Shown here: piece after piece, positions 59,419 through 64,000 of the stretch
Position numbering within the stretch: position 1 is the stretch's first letter
How the letters are laid out: each line of letters starts with the position of its first letter
Assembly: GCF_029227915.1 (NCBI RefSeq)
Contig: NC_079879.1
Location: 7,564,001-7,628,000 of the forward strand
Direction: 5' to 3'
DNA length: 64,000 bases
Origin: Hydractinia symbiolongicarpus
Taxonomy: Eukaryota > Cnidaria > Hydrozoa > Anthoathecata > Hydractiniidae
The notes under the pieces: generated by a model
Database searches by the model: none
The model's input: only the letters and a program-made list of their open reading frames with translations
What the model was told of the DNA's origin: nothing
Program-made: the position numbers and the translations under genes

Positions 59419-60589
59419 GAATCCCTATAAACATTTCATTAAAAAAAACTTGATAACTAAATAAGTGCCATTTGGATTAAGAAATGCAATAATAGCGGCA
59501 CCAGCTATGAAAATTGGGTTCCTCCAACAACGTTGTTCCAAGATCTAATCTACGTTCTTACAGAGCCGTCCCGTAGCATATTAATAGGCGAACCCCTGAG
59601 GAAAAACAAAGTTGGTCTGCTATCAAAAGATGTCCGGTGGCAAAAATATTTTTACATGCTGTTTTGCACGTGGTTTTAAAGAAAGCTATAAGCAGGTTTG
59701 AATACGCAAAACATTGTTACGTGGTCACATATCACATATTTAATTCTAACTTTTGTTTTTGGTTCCGATATTACCTGTTTTTGTTACAAGCTAAAAGGAA
59801 TGCATTCTAAAAAAAGCTTATTGTATTGATAGAGAAATTTTATCAGAATCAAATTTTATTTTACAATGTAATCATAAACATCTTATAAAAACACATACGC
59901 AACCACAGTGTCCTATTGGAAAAATAAAGGATTAACCTACATTATTAAATATTTAAGAAATTATAAACTAAAACAAAAATCTAGCTGCCTACATATTCGT
60001 TTACTTGTCTAAATTAAAACGTGCTACCATTTTGAAATATATTTTATACTATGGCACATTTTAATGTGGTGTTCGAACTTTATTCAACACATTATATCAT
60101 TTGTCTACCCAGGGCGGACAACACGACGTGTATTTTAGAGAATGTAAAATTTGTGTAACCTTATTAGGAATAAAAATATAGAAGAAAGATTTATTTATGC
60201 GATCGAAAATTGCGTTCAACGGTAACATGATACAATTTCTTGTGTTCGGTGGAGATTTTTTTCAACTGTAACCTCTTAAATCAATCGGATAACAAATTTA
60301 ATTTTTTTTTGTGGCCTGCTTACAAATAAAAAAGTAAAAAAAGATTATATGGCAATAGTTGTGTAAAAAAAATATGGTAGCATTCATATTCAGTTCACGT
60401 CAACTGACTATAACATATAGCATTTGTTAACCTCCGCCATTTTTGATTTAGCGTTAACTCATGCGCGGTAAATATCCATATTTTCATGATAACATATCGG
60501 TCGGTGTTCTGTTAATGTTGGATGTTGCAACGTATCGGAGTGAGGCTCTCTATATATGATGACGAAATAATCTCCTAGATGCCATTAGG
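59419..60589. other. Mannosidase 3' flank
   Basis: It should contain the 3' UTR of the mannosidase, which ends at 60590 on the minus strand. I see no other gene. The stretch is AT-rich and without clear repeats. Confidence 0.4.
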
Positions 60590-63884
<3,295 letters not shown>

Positions 63885-64000
63885 CTACAGATATAAAGAA
63901 TTGTAGAAAAGAAGGAATTATAAAGATTTGCATAAAATCTTCCTCTATCATTTTATTGAGCGCAGTGACAATTTTTTCTAGCTGTTTCCAACTTATTTTG

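Overview
This is eukaryotic genomic DNA from an AT-rich animal genome. Genes are split by GT-AG introns and surrounded by transposon debris. Gene content (importin-alpha, UBE2J1, a CERS1-type ceramide synthase, akirin, a class I alpha-mannosidase) is metazoan. The mix of low GC, TTAA-flanked THAP transposons, P2X7-like cysteine-rich transposon ORFs, RTE- and CR1-like LINEs and tRNA-derived SINEs suggests a cnidarian, perhaps a hydrozoan. That placement is inference; no rRNA or mitochondrial marker is present.

Layout. 551-9884 (-): N-terminal half of an importin-alpha gene of the KPNA1/5/6 type, continuing beyond position 1, with a 7-kb first intron full of repeats (a 465-bp duplicated segment, a GGGCGAGTTC-ended MITE, a TTAA-flanked THAP element). 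About 11330-15490 (+): a 5'-truncated RTE-like LINE split by a 1.25-kb DNA element with 34-bp terminal inverted repeats. 17092-19944 (+): complete UBE2J1-type E2, 8 coding exons, tail anchored. 21780-22531 (+): decayed DDE transposase. 24799-32676 (-): complete ceramide synthase of CERS1 type, carrying LINE fragments in two introns. 33600-38215: repeat field with a fold-back satellite, a CR1-like LINE and tRNA-derived SINEs. 41628-45115 and 46034-47984 (+): tandem pair of three-exon genes for four-helix membrane proteins resembling the DUF1772/anthrone-oxygenase family, each 167 aa. 50657-56235 (-): complete akirin with an 11-nt last coding exon encoding the end of the SYVS C-terminus. 56763-59418: three TTAA-flanked MITEs and a satellite of about 127 bp. 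60590-63884 (-): 11 exons (491 aa) of a GH47 Golgi/ER alpha-1,2-mannosidase whose N-terminal exons lie beyond position 64000.

The host genes are unrelated housekeeping genes (nuclear import, ER-associated degradation, sphingolipid synthesis, transcriptional regulation, N-glycan trimming); nothing suggests they form one pathway. I reconstructed exon joins by hand. Every complete gene gives an open reading frame with consistent splice phases, which supports the models. I found no convincing novel multi-gene system. The most interesting items are the akirin micro-exon, the tandem DUF1772-like pair, the paired TGACGTCA repeats at exact 21-bp spacing around the akirin 3' end, the nested THAP/P2X7-like element, and a PHD-like zinc finger inside the LINE polyprotein.
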